A DNA stretch of 64,000 nt. Origin: Vibrio algivorus (GTDB lineage Bacteria > Pseudomonadota > Gammaproteobacteria > Enterobacterales > Vibrionaceae). The DNA lies in NCBI RefSeq assembly GCF_002218005.2, contig NZ_AP018678.1:1302001-1366000 (forward strand). Direction: 5' to 3'. Shown piece after piece: positions 1 through 8,108 of this stretch. Position numbers and translations under genes: made by a program. The first letter of the stretch is position 1, and each line of letters begins with the position of its first letter. Under the pieces are notes generated by a model, which searched no databases, had not been told where the DNA came from, and saw nothing but the letters and a program-made list of their open reading frames with translations.

Positions 1-663
1 GCTTATGCATCAGTTTATTTAAAAGATAAAAGCAAAGTTGAGCTAGTAGGTATTACTACAGATGACACTGATAATTCAAAAGGTTATCACTCTGTTGTAT
101 TAGTGAAAGCCGATAGTCCTTACCAAAAATTAGAAGATTTAAAAGGTAAAGTGTTCTCGTTTGCTGACCCAGATTCAACGTCCGGATTCTTAATTCCAAA
201 TAACCAGTTTGAGCAAACTTTGGGTGGAAACATGGATAATCAGTTTAATGGCTTCTTTAATAAAGTCGGTTTTTCTGGTGGTCATGAGCAGGATATTTTA
301 GGCGTATTAAATGGTCAGTTTGATGCAGCGGTAACTTGGTCTTCTATGGTTGGAAACCGTGACGATGGTTATTCAGCCGGTGCTTTACGTAAAGTGAAAG
401 AAAATGGGTTTGATGACCTAATGTCACAACTACGTATTATTTGGAAGTCTCCACTGATTCCAAATGGCCCGACAATTGTTCGTGGCAATATGGATAAAGA
501 ATTAAAAGAGAAGCTTGTTATGGCGGTTAAGCAATTGGATAAAGAGCAGCACGATTGCTTCATGAAAGCGACCGGTGGAAAGCTTCATTTAGAAGATACA
601 TCTGTCAGTGAATATCAATCTGTCATTGATCTCGTTCAAGCACAAAAGAAAACGACTCGCTAA
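1..663 (+). CDS. phnD: PhnD, phosphonate-binding periplasmic protein (5' end outside window)
   Basis: C-terminal about 220 residues of the substrate-binding protein of the phosphonate ABC transporter. The frame is open from base 1, so the signal peptide and first lobe (roughly 100 residues of a family that is about 340 long) lie before the window. Seen here are a lobe-joining segment DPDSTSGFLIP and the FSGGHEQDILGVLNGQFDAA region, typical of PhnD and PtxB-like binding proteins. It captures phosphonates in the periplasm and delivers them to the two PhnE permeases encoded next. phnC, the ATPase, is presumably just upstream of the window. A strong terminator follows, so phnD is likely expressed above its permease genes. 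Confidence 0.9.
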   Translation, partial: AYASVYLKDKSKVELVGITTDDTDNSKGYHSVVLVKADSPYQKLEDLKGKVFSFADPDSTSGFLIPNNQFEQTLGGNMDNQFNGFFNKVGFSGGHEQDILGVLNGQFDAAVTWSSMVGNRDDGYSAGALRKVKENGFDDLMSQLRIIWKSPLIPNGPTIVRGNMDKELKEKLVMAVKQLDKEQHDCFMKATGGKLHLEDTSVSEYQSVIDLVQAQKKTTR

Positions 664-669
664 TCAACG

Positions 670-710
670 CGCCAGTGGTCAAGACTTACAGACCATTGGC
701 GTTCTTTTTT
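670..710 (+). terminator. Intrinsic terminator between phnD and phnE1
   Basis: An 11-bp stem (670-680 with 691-701, one G-U pair) with a 10-base loop is followed by TTCTTTTTT. It starts 7 bases after the phnD stop and ends 30 bases before the phnE1 start. I infer a partial terminator that lowers permease expression relative to the binding protein, because no separate promoter is obvious before phnE1. Confidence 0.8.
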
Positions 711-740
711 AGGTCAATTGATTGAAACGGAAGTTGTATT

Positions 741-1616
741 TTGGATAAACAATTTGAACAGTATTACCACCAAATTAGATCAAAGCAAAAACGTGATGCT
801 TTGATGTGGTCAGGGATATTGATGCTTTTATATCTAAGTTCTGGCTATGTTGCTGAGTTTAGTTTAAGCAAGATTCTCACTAGTGCTCCAAACTTTTTTG
901 ACTATTTAGCCGATACTATTCCAAGTTTGAAATGGGAGGTGCTTTTTGCTGGGCGTGATGTTAATGGTCATGCAATAGAAGGATCTTTAGTCTACTGGGG
1001 GTATCGATTACCAATTCAATTGCCACTATTGTGGGAAACCTTTTGTGTAGCAATGGCGGCTACGGTTGTTTCAGCGATTATTGCGACTATCTTGGCTTTT
1101 TTCGCTGCCAACAATACCTATGCACCAGCTAGTGTGCGCTGGGCTGTAAGAGGCTTTGTTGCATTTTTACGAACCATGCCAGAACTCGCTTGGGCGGTGA
1201 TGTTTGTCATGGCCTATGGTGTTGGTGCATTGCCGGGATTTATTGCTTTAGCACTGCATACCATAGGTAGTTTGACTAAGTTGTTTTATGAATCAATTGA
1301 AACCGCATCAATGGAACCAGTAAGAGGGTTGCGAGCTTGTGGTGCTAACCGCTGGGAAAACGTTCGCTTTGGTCTATGGCCACAAGTAAAACCTATTTTT
1401 ATGTCTTACAGCTTTTTAAGGTTAGAAATCAACTTTAGATCTTCAACCATTCTAGGGTTAGTGGGAGCAGGTGGTATCGGTCAAGAATTAATGACCAATA
1501 TAAAATTAGACCGTTACGATCAAGTCAGTATTACATTGATACTCATTATTATCGTGGTATCCGCTTTGGATTCATTATCTGGGCACCTACGCAATAAAGT
1601 TTTAAAGGAATCATGA
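741..1616 (+). CDS. phnE: PhnE, phosphonate ABC transporter permease (first copy)
   Basis: Inner-membrane permease of the phosphonate importer, 291 residues. It starts at TTG, preceded by an ACGGAAG ribosome site 8 bases away, and an in-frame stop lies just upstream, so no earlier good start exists. Residues 1-90 are an N-terminal extension with one membrane span; the BPD_transp_1 fold follows, with several hydrophobic spans. The cytoplasmic coupling loop is visible as EPVRGLRACGANRWENVRFG, and the family motif LGLVGAGGIGQEL comes near the C terminus. The stop overlaps the next permease gene by four bases (ATGA), indicating translational coupling and a heteromeric PhnE1-PhnE2 channel. Confidence 0.9.
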   Translation: MDKQFEQYYHQIRSKQKRDALMWSGILMLLYLSSGYVAEFSLSKILTSAPNFFDYLADTIPSLKWEVLFAGRDVNGHAIEGSLVYWGYRLPIQLPLLWETFCVAMAATVVSAIIATILAFFAANNTYAPASVRWAVRGFVAFLRTMPELAWAVMFVMAYGVGALPGFIALALHTIGSLTKLFYESIETASMEPVRGLRACGANRWENVRFGLWPQVKPIFMSYSFLRLEINFRSSTILGLVGAGGIGQELMTNIKLDRYDQVSITLILIIIVVSALDSLSGHLRNKVLKES

Positions 1617-2509
1617 TGACATTAATTTATCGCATGTCTAATGCCGATTTAGACACATTGAAAATGGAACATGGCGCAATCTTCTCTCAACAAAAAAGCT
1701 ATCTTTCTAAATTATCAATCATCACCCTTGGGATCGTTTTATTTTATGCTTTCTTTTTTGTTGAATTTGGCGTTAGTCAGGAAATGTTCTTCAATGGTAG
1801 TAGGCAATTATTACATTACTTTTCGAATATGTTTATTTGGAAAGAGGTGGCTGAGTGGCCATTTGCTTATTATTACAACCAAATTTTGATCACATTAGCG
1901 ATAGTGTTTGGAGGGACCATCACCGCGTCTTTAGTTGCGCTTCCACTTTCCTTTTTTGCCTCTCGCAATATTATGATTGGCCCATTTGCTATTATTGCTT
2001 ATGCCATGCGTAAGTTATTTGATGTTTTACGAGGCATTGATATGGCAATTTGGGGGATGATTTTTGTTCGGGCAATTGGGATGGGACCACTCGCAGGGGT
2101 TATGGCGATATTTATTCAAGACTTAGGGTTACTTGGTAAATTATTTGCAGAAGGGCACGAAGCGGCTGATAACAAACCTTCCCGCGGTCTAACGGCACTA
2201 GGGGCTGCGAGCTTACAAAAACATCGCTTCGGAATTTTCACTCAATCCTTTCCTACCTTCTTAGCTCTAAGTTTATATCAAATAGAATCCAATACTCGCT
2301 CTGCGGCAGTTCTTGGTTTTGTTGGAGCAGGTGGTATTGGTTTAGTCTATGCCGAAAATATGCGCTTATGGAATTGGGATGTAGTGACTTTCATTACTTT
2401 AAATTTGGTCGTCATCGTAATGACCATGGATATGATCTCATCCAAACTACGACAGAAGTATATTATCGGGGAAGATATTCCATTATTTGAACGAAGAAAT
2501 CACGAATAA
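1613..2509 (+). CDS. phnE: PhnE, phosphonate ABC transporter permease (second copy)
   Basis: Second inner-membrane permease, 298 residues, starting in the ATGA overlap with phnE1 behind an AAGGAA site. It has the same layout as the first copy: an N-terminal span (about 30-50), the transporter core from about 85, a coupling loop NKPSRGLTALGAASLQKHRFG and the motif LGFVGAGGIGL. The two copies differ clearly in sequence, so this is an old pair rather than a recent duplication. It is the last gene of the transporter part of the phn cluster; the next 90 bases hold only a weak converging hairpin, and the following gene is on the other strand. Confidence 0.9.
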   Translation: MMTLIYRMSNADLDTLKMEHGAIFSQQKSYLSKLSIITLGIVLFYAFFFVEFGVSQEMFFNGSRQLLHYFSNMFIWKEVAEWPFAYYYNQILITLAIVFGGTITASLVALPLSFFASRNIMIGPFAIIAYAMRKLFDVLRGIDMAIWGMIFVRAIGMGPLAGVMAIFIQDLGLLGKLFAEGHEAADNKPSRGLTALGAASLQKHRFGIFTQSFPTFLALSLYQIESNTRSAAVLGFVGAGGIGLVYAENMRLWNWDVVTFITLNLVVIVMTMDMISSKLRQKYIIGEDIPLFERRNHE

Positions 2510-2601
2510 CCTTAACCTTTAAGTTACTTAACCTCCGCTTTGGATAAGAGTGTTTGCATGGCTACTTATAAATTGGAGAGAGGTCTATTTTGCTTTCCAA
2601 T

Positions 2602-3279
2602 TTAACCGGCTTTAGATTCCATCAGAATATCACTACGATTGTTTAGCCATAATTCATGCTTTGTCATGACCTTACTAAACATTTTGCTCTGTAAATACTG
2701 ATTTAACCATTCTCGTAACTTTGGATAGGGCGACTGTAGATACCATTGTCTTTCTACTCTGGCAAATTGCCGAATAAAGGGCAACAACGCTAAATCGGCA
2801 AGGCTTTCTTGGTTGGCCATTAAAAAAGAATGTTGAGTTAAACGGCTCTCTAATTCACAGAGATATTGCTCACACGCTTGCCGGCATTCAACTAAGTTAG
2901 GTTCGTGATAACGCTTTGCCGCACGATAGGCTTCCAAGCAAGGTTTAAACTCGGTATCAAACTGGTGAATAAGGCTGCGCATTGAACCTAACATCTCAGG
3001 CTCTTTGCTCAACAATAAATCATCTGGATCATTTTCACTTAACGCCCATAGCATCACTTCCGCACTTTCTTCAATGACTGTCCCACGACTTGTGACAACA
3101 ACAGGAACAGTACCTTTCGGTGAGACCGCTAACATTTCTAGCGGCTTATCGCGTAATACAATATCACGTAGTAATACAGGTATCTGTGAGCGATATATTG
3201 CCATTCTTGCTCGCATGGCATATGGACAGTTTCTAAGAGAATAGAGGATAGGTAACGGTCCACTTAAGTTTGTATTCAT
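2602..3279 (-). CDS. Glutathione S-transferase-like protein
   Basis: A 225-residue protein with an N-terminal thioredoxin-like GST domain (about 8-85) and an all-helical C-terminal domain (about 95-210). The start LYSLRNCPYAMRARMAI has the cysteine-proline-tyrosine site seen in glutaredoxin-2 and omega/stringent-starvation type GSTs, and GTVPVV supplies the cis-proline that binds glutathione. The start is supported by AGAGGAAA upstream. It lies antisense inside the phn region between phnE2 and the U32 gene, and nothing links it to phosphonate use; a stress or detoxification role is an inference. Substrate unknown. Confidence 0.75.
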   Translation of the reverse strand: MNTNLSGPLPILYSLRNCPYAMRARMAIYRSQIPVLLRDIVLRDKPLEMLAVSPKGTVPVVVTSRGTVIEESAEVMLWALSENDPDDLLLSKEPEMLGSMRSLIHQFDTEFKPCLEAYRAAKRYHEPNLVECRQACEQYLCELESRLTQHSFLMANQESLADLALLPFIRQFARVERQWYLQSPYPKLREWLNQYLQSKMFSKVMTKHELWLNNRSDILMESKAG

Positions 3280-3458
3280 AATGTTTTCCTCTACGCTTAT
3301 GGTTCAAATTAATTATTTATCTGTAAAAGTACCTAGGCCCTGTTGAACTTTGATGGTTAAATTTTATTCGAGATAATAGATTAATTACCTTCAATGATAC
3401 TCATCAACTACAGATCAAGGTATCATGCCGCCTTTAAAGTTATACGAGACTCCGAGTG

Positions 3459-5756
3459 ATGAATCCAAAGATTGAATTATTAGCCCCAGGTGGTGATATA
3501 GATGCCATTAAAGCCGCCATTATTGCAGGTGCTGACGCCGTTTACTGTGGCCTAGATACCTTTAATGCTCGTAACCGTGCGTCTAATATATCCTTTGATC
3601 AACTCGTAGGTGCGATTCGACTGGCTCATCAGTATGATTGTAAAATATTCCTCACTCTAAATATTGTCATATTAGAAAGCGAGTTTAAAACCGTTATTAA
3701 GTTGCTTAACCGTCTCGTCAATACCACTCTAGATGGCGTTATTGTACAAGATTTAGGTTTATTGTACGTATTACGTGAATACTTCCCAACGCTCGATATC
3801 CATGCATCTACTCAGCTGACTACTCACAATGTAGGTCAAATACCGTTTCTAAAAAAACTTGGGGTCAGCCGTGTCAATTTATCACGTGAAATGAACCTAC
3901 GTGAAATCACAGCGCTTACCAAAGTATCTAATGAGCATGATGTACTCGTTGAAGTATTTGTACATGGTTCATTATGTGTCGCATTCTCTGGTTTATGCTA
4001 TTCAACATCTGCTACAGCAGGGAACTCAGGTAATCGCGGCCGTTGTAGCCAGGCCTGCCGTGAAGAGTATGAAACAACTGAGTCTGGTAATAATTTCCCA
4101 CTGAATATCAAAGACAATTCCGCTTTCTTTGATCTACCTGCGTTAATTGATGCAGGCGTTCATTCATTGAAAGTAGAAGGGCGTATTAAAGGTGCTAGCT
4201 ATGTTCATACCGTTATCGACAGCTTCCGTAAACAAATCGATGGCTACATAGAAACGGGTGAACTCACTCAAGATGGTGAGCGCTTATACAAAGTATTTAA
4301 CCGAGATTTTACCAATGCCTTCCTACGCGGTGATTTAAACCAATCGATGTTTATCGATAACCCTCGTGATAACTCAAAAAATCATGCTATCGATAAATTT
4401 AAAGCCGACAAAAATGAAATTATTTCAGTCGTGCAGATCTTTGATGCTAAAAAGCAATTGCATGAAGAAAAACAGCAAATTAATGCCACGGTCGATGAAA
4501 AAATCGCGCAAGTTAGTATCGATAAAATAAAACTTAAACTGCATTTCATTAGCCAAAAAGAACAACCTTTAACGCTAACCGTCACAACAGAGCAAAATGC
4601 GAGTGCTCTTCCTAATAGCTCTGTGTCAACAAATACAGCAGTCTTCACTTCAAACAGTCTAATGACTGAAAGCGAGAAATTGAGTGTTGATAAAGAAGCT
4701 ATTGAAAAACGCTTCAAAAATATAAATAACGCTAACTATGAACTCGTTGAGTTCGATGTAGAGCAAGTAGCCGATGGATTAAGCATTCCATATCGTGAAA
4801 TTACCACGCTTAAAAATGAGTTACTCACTTACTTAAATGATGGTATTAAACCAGTAGCAGAAGTGACTCTACCTAAGCTTGAACGCCATGCGAAACCGGC
4901 TGGTCAAAAACCAGAACTATCTATACTCATTTGTGATGAAGAAGATGCCACACTGGTGGATGAGACCGATGCCGACATCTACTTTAAACTACCGGATGCC
5001 TACAAGCGCGGTTGCACAAAGTTCGTGACATTCTTCCAAGAGAATCCACGATTAATTCCGTGGTTCCCACCAGTATTAATCGGTAAAGACTTCGATGTTG
5101 CTCTGAATATTTTGCAAGAAGTGAAGCCAGAATGGATCGTGACCAATAATACGGGTATTGCTTATCACGCAGAACAATTAGGGATTAAATGGATTGCAGG
5201 ACCAATGCTTAACACCACTAACTCTTATGTGTTGCAATCGCTACAACAAAACTTTAACTGTAGTGGTGCATTTATTTCTAATGAGATAAGCAAACAGCAG
5301 ATCCGCCACATTGTTAGACCAAAGAACTTTAAAATGATGTACAGCATCTATCATCCGATTTTGTTGATGGCGAGTCGTCAGTGCTTCTTCCAGCAAAGTG
5401 TCGGTTGTGAAAAACCGCGTATCGACAATGGTTGTATGTTGTCATGTGATAAGAAAACCAGCATTAAAAACTTAAAAGGTGTTTCGTTTTCTATTGATAA
5501 GCAAAAGGGCGGATACCCGAGTATCTACAACCAAGATCAATTCTTGAACACCGACATTATCGATGATCTAAGTGACTTGTTTGATGGCTTTATGATTGAT
5601 TTAACCGAGATCGGTGCTGGTGGCAAACAATTACCAGGAAAAGTTGAATTAATTAAGCAATTTGAAGCGGTATTAAGCGGAGAAGAACAAGCGAGTAAAG
5701 TGCTATTCGATATGGTGCCAGAGTCTACTAATCAGCAGTATTACAATGGATTGTAA
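3459..5756 (+). CDS. U32 family peptidase-like protein (RlhA-type)
   Basis: A 765-residue cytoplasmic protein; I chose the ATG at 3459 over the in-frame GTG one codon earlier. Residues 1-330 are a U32 TIM barrel beginning KIELLAPGGDIDAIKAA and carrying the signature VEVFVHGSLCVAFSGLCY followed by GNRGRCSQACREEY, whose cysteines match those proposed to hold an iron-sulfur cluster in the family. A DUF3656-like middle (about 330-480) and a second barrel-like part with further cysteines near the C terminus (CFF, GCEK, GCML, SCDK) follow. Characterised relatives in E. coli (RlhA, TrhP) hydroxylate rRNA or tRNA with prephenate; RlhA is about 650 residues, so this is a longer relative. Which RNA it modifies cannot be told. 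It interrupts the phn cluster. Confidence 0.75.
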   Translation: MNPKIELLAPGGDIDAIKAAIIAGADAVYCGLDTFNARNRASNISFDQLVGAIRLAHQYDCKIFLTLNIVILESEFKTVIKLLNRLVNTTLDGVIVQDLGLLYVLREYFPTLDIHASTQLTTHNVGQIPFLKKLGVSRVNLSREMNLREITALTKVSNEHDVLVEVFVHGSLCVAFSGLCYSTSATAGNSGNRGRCSQACREEYETTESGNNFPLNIKDNSAFFDLPALIDAGVHSLKVEGRIKGASYVHTVIDSFRKQIDGYIETGELTQDGERLYKVFNRDFTNAFLRGDLNQSMFIDNPRDNSKNHAIDKFKADKNEIISVVQIFDAKKQLHEEKQQINATVDEKIAQVSIDKIKLKLHFISQKEQPLTLTVTTEQNASALPNSSVSTNTAVFTSNSLMTESEKLSVDKEAIEKRFKNINNANYELVEFDVEQVADGLSIPYREITTLKNELLTYLNDGIKPVAEVTLPKLERHAKPAGQKPELSILICDEEDATLVDETDADIYFKLPDAYKRGCTKFVTFFQENPRLIPWFPPVLIGKDFDVALNILQEVKPEWIVTNNTGIAYHAEQLGIKWIAGPMLNTTNSYVLQSLQQNFNCSGAFISNEISKQQIRHIVRPKNFKMMYSIYHPILLMASRQCFFQQSVGCEKPRIDNGCMLSCDKKTSIKNLKGVSFSIDKQKGGYPSIYNQDQFLNTDIIDDLSDLFDGFMIDLTEIGAGGKQLPGKVELIKQFEAVLSGEEQASKVLFDMVPESTNQQYYNGL

Positions 5757-5792
5757 ACCGTAGACCACCGTTTAATTCAACCATAAAGATTG

Positions 5793-5825
5793 AAAGCCAG
5801 TTACCAAATAGGTGCTGGCTTTTTT
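5793..5825 (+). terminator. Terminator after the U32 gene
   Basis: AGCCAG (5795-5800) pairs with CTGGCT (5815-5820), with an inner ACC/GGT pair, followed by a T run. It lies 37 bases after the stop and separates the U32 gene from the phnF operon. Confidence 0.75.
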
Positions 5826-5912
5826 ATACCCAAATCACTTCAAGGTGCGAATTATCTAGAATATCTTACGCTAACCTAACTAGCGTGAAGCGAAATTCCG
5901 CACCTTCTTCAC
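5825..5912. repeat. Palindromic intergenic repeat, copy A (degenerate)
   Basis: Begins TATACCCAAATCACTTCAAG. AAGGTGCGAATT (5842-5853) is mirrored by AATTCCGCACCTT (5895-5907), with a smaller ACGCTA/TAGCGT hairpin between. This is a short member of the repeat family described at 15785. Confidence 0.65.
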
Positions 5913-6176
5913 CTAAGCTCATGTGCGTAACCAATAATCTCCATGAACCTTATATGACACACAGGTCTAGACAACCCCTTAACTATTATTGAGTTGTTAC
6001 TCTTTAAAGCTAGAAAATCAATTAATTACACTGCTCTACAAGTTACCTACCGCAACTTTTAAGACACAAAATAGCCATCTAACTGTCACATTCAGCCATC
6101 AGTATGAGTTTCAGCAACAAGTAAGAAGCGCATCTTTCTTACTTGTCTAGATAAGTGATTAGGGAGCTGAAATAAC
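5913..6176 (+). promoter_or_regulatory. Regulatory region before phnF
   Basis: About 260 gene-free bases. GTCTAGAC at 5965-5972 within GGTCTAGACAACC, and ACTTGTCTAGATAAGT at 6141-6156, are two near-perfect palindromes with the GTCTAGA core typical of HutC-subfamily GntR operators; PhnF belongs to that subfamily. The second lies 5 bases before the AGGGAG ribosome site. Between them, AGCCATC (6073), CTGTCAC (6083) and AGCCATC (6094) form an about 11-base-period array resembling a Pho box with one good half-site. I read this as the control region of the C-P lyase operon, repressed by PhnF and possibly activated by PhoB; both are inferences. Confidence 0.45.
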
Positions 6177-6872
6177 ATGTCGGTGTATTTAGATATTGCT
6201 CATACGTTAGAAAAAGAGATCACTAACCAATATTCTGGCGGAGATTATCTTCCCTCGGAAAAAATGTTGGCAGAGCGCTTTGAGGTGAATCGACACACGG
6301 TTCGCCGAGCGGTTGATGAATTAATAATGCTTGGAAAAGTGCGTCGTCAACAAGGAAAAGGCTGTTTAGTACTGACTCAACCAGTAAGTTACCCATTACA
6401 TGCCAATGCCGCTTTTACCAGTAATTTAATTGATCAAGGATCCCATCCTCGTAGTGAAGTGCTTAAAGCACAATTGATCAATGCCAATTCGGATTTAGCA
6501 CAGCAACTCAATGTTGAACTCGATAGTCGCATTATTCACATTCGAACATTACGTAAAGTTGATGGCAAACCAATGGCAATGATTGAGCAATACCTTGCCA
6601 ACTTAAACTGGTGGCCAGTATTGCAAAACTTCAAATCAGGCTCTTTACACCAATTTTTACGTGAACATTTGGGGGTGAACCTAACCCGCAATAAGACACG
6701 AATCAGTGCTAATCCACCCAATAATCAAACTTGTCGACTATTACAAATTACTCCTTCGTTGCCGTTACTCACGGTGAAAACCCTTAATGTGATCAGCGGA
6801 ACAGACACTATAGCGGAATACTCCTGCTCAAGTACTCGTTCTGATCTGATGGAACTTGTTGTGGACCATTAA
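6177..6872 (+). CDS. phnF: PhnF, GntR/HutC-family repressor of the C-P lyase operon
   Basis: A 231-residue transcription factor. Residues 1-70 form the GntR winged helix (YLPSEKMLAERFEVNRHTVR, then QQGKGCLV as the wing) and about 85-225 the UTRA ligand-binding domain of the HutC subfamily. It starts at ATG behind AGGGAG. Its stop is followed at once by the phnG ATG, so it is the first gene of the catalytic operon and probably autoregulates it through the palindromes upstream. The effector (phosphonate or phosphate) is not known from sequence. Confidence 0.88.
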   Translation: MSVYLDIAHTLEKEITNQYSGGDYLPSEKMLAERFEVNRHTVRRAVDELIMLGKVRRQQGKGCLVLTQPVSYPLHANAAFTSNLIDQGSHPRSEVLKAQLINANSDLAQQLNVELDSRIIHIRTLRKVDGKPMAMIEQYLANLNWWPVLQNFKSGSLHQFLREHLGVNLTRNKTRISANPPNNQTCRLLQITPSLPLLTVKTLNVISGTDTIAEYSCSSTRSDLMELVVDH

Positions 6873-7340
6873 ATGAAAACTGATGAATTAACCGCCCAAA
6901 ACCAAAGCCAACGTCAGCAATGGATGTCTGCACTGGCGACAGCAGATTTCGAACAATTAACTGCGCTATGGCAAGCTCAATCTTTTACGCCTAGTTATCA
7001 ATTTATCCGATCTCCAGAAATCGGTTTAGCTCAAGTCCAAGCTCGTATGGGCGGAACCGGAAATCGCTTTAATGTTGCCGATGTCACTGTGACTCGTTGC
7101 GTAATCAAGCTAGAAAATGGCGATCTTGGTTATAGCTATATATCTGGTCGAAATAAACCTCATGCAGAGCTTGCTGCAGTGATTGATGGCTTGATGCAAT
7201 CAGAAACTTACCAGCCAGAATTAATGATGAGCGTTATTCAACCATTACAAACTACTCGGGCGAAAAAGCATCAACTACGTCAGCAGCAAGTAGCGAGCAG
7301 CAAGGTGGATTTCTTTACTCTAGTGAGAGGTGAAGACTAG
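6873..7340 (+). CDS. phnG: PhnG, subunit of the C-P lyase core complex
   Basis: A 155-residue subunit of the PhnGHIJ core. With PhnH, PhnI and PhnL it is needed to couple phosphonate to ATP, releasing adenine and giving a ribose triphosphonate. The start motif QRQQWMSALATA and the segment RSPEIGLAQVQARMGGTGNRFN, then GYSYISGRNKPHAELAAVID, are family hallmarks. It begins immediately at the phnF stop. The 3' end carries a small imperfect tandem duplication (GTGAAGACTAG at 7330-7340 and again at 7347-7357), so the second copy falls just after the stop. Confidence 0.9.
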   Translation: MKTDELTAQNQSQRQQWMSALATADFEQLTALWQAQSFTPSYQFIRSPEIGLAQVQARMGGTGNRFNVADVTVTRCVIKLENGDLGYSYISGRNKPHAELAAVIDGLMQSETYQPELMMSVIQPLQTTRAKKHQLRQQQVASSKVDFFTLVRGED

Positions 7341-7427
7341 TTAGAAGTGAAGACTAGGCTCGTGACGATTAACTTCAAGCTGAAAATCAAATAACGGAAT
7401 ACACAAATTTATTAATTAGGAGTCCAC

Positions 7428-8108
7428 ATGAGCGTAATAGCCGCTGGTTTTGGCGACACCATACACGACAGTCAATATTGTTTTAGACAGTTACTCACCG
7501 CAATGTCACAACCTGGCACTTTGGTTGAACTTAATTTAGCACAAGGATTTGGCAGTATGATGCCTGCTTCTACGCAAATTTTACTCGCGTTGGCCGATAA
7601 CAGCACGCCGGTATGGTTATCCAATGCATTTGCCAATGATATAGCCATCAGAGAAAACCTAAATTTTCACCTCGGTTGTGCAATTTTATCAAGTCAAAAG
7701 GATGCGGAATCGTTATCGGGTATTCAGCAGAAGCCAAATTTTGCTGTGATTAGTCAGCACGATATAGCTAACTTTGATTGGTCACAAACCTCATTTTATG
7801 TCGGATGTGAAGAATACCCAGACCGCAGCACTACCGTGATCGTAGAGGTCGTCGGGTTATCGACTGTACCTTGCTCGTTATCTGAATCTGATACTGAGTC
7901 TCCAGTCGTTTTACGTCTTTCAGGGCCTGGAATCGAACGTGAGGCTAGGGTAGTCGTGCAATCTTTATCCTCGACAGCCATCAGCGTCATGTTGTCGCAG
8001 CGAAAAACGCACAAATTCCCACTAGGGCTTGATTTTATCTTGGTGAGTGGCGAGCAAGTGGTGGCACTGCCTCGCTCAACGACTGTAGAGGTGATGCCAT
8101 GTATGTAG
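7428..8108 (+). CDS. phnH: PhnH, subunit of the C-P lyase core complex
   Basis: A 226-residue core subunit, slightly longer than the E. coli protein (about 195). It starts after a clear TTAGGAG site; the 87-base gap from phnG holds nothing else recognisable. The family start is visible: FGDTIHDSQYCFRQLLTAMSQPGT, followed by LLALADNSTPVWLS and, near the C terminus, FPLGLDFILV. The family has a PLP-transferase-like fold without the cofactor and docks on PhnJ and PhnI. It overlaps phnI by 10 bases. Confidence 0.9.
   Translation: MSVIAAGFGDTIHDSQYCFRQLLTAMSQPGTLVELNLAQGFGSMMPASTQILLALADNSTPVWLSNAFANDIAIRENLNFHLGCAILSSQKDAESLSGIQQKPNFAVISQHDIANFDWSQTSFYVGCEEYPDRSTTVIVEVVGLSTVPCSLSESDTESPVVLRLSGPGIEREARVVVQSLSSTAISVMLSQRKTHKFPLGLDFILVSGEQVVALPRSTTVEVMPCM

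Noticed and set aside
369..563. Open frames opposite or out of frame with known genes (for example at 369-563, 8289-8582, 21786-22064, 44646-44939)
   Set aside because: They lie wholly within well-supported genes, lack ribosome sites and have composition typical of shadow frames.
2569..2604. TAAATTGGA/TCCAATTTA hairpin between phnE2 and the GST-like gene
   Set aside because: The loop is 18 bases and there is no real T run; it overlaps the GST stop codon, so it is at best a weak terminator.
3336..3362. GGCCCTGTTGAACTTTGATGG, which looks like an insertion-sequence end
   Set aside because: No matching inverted end, target duplication or transposase fragment is present nearby.
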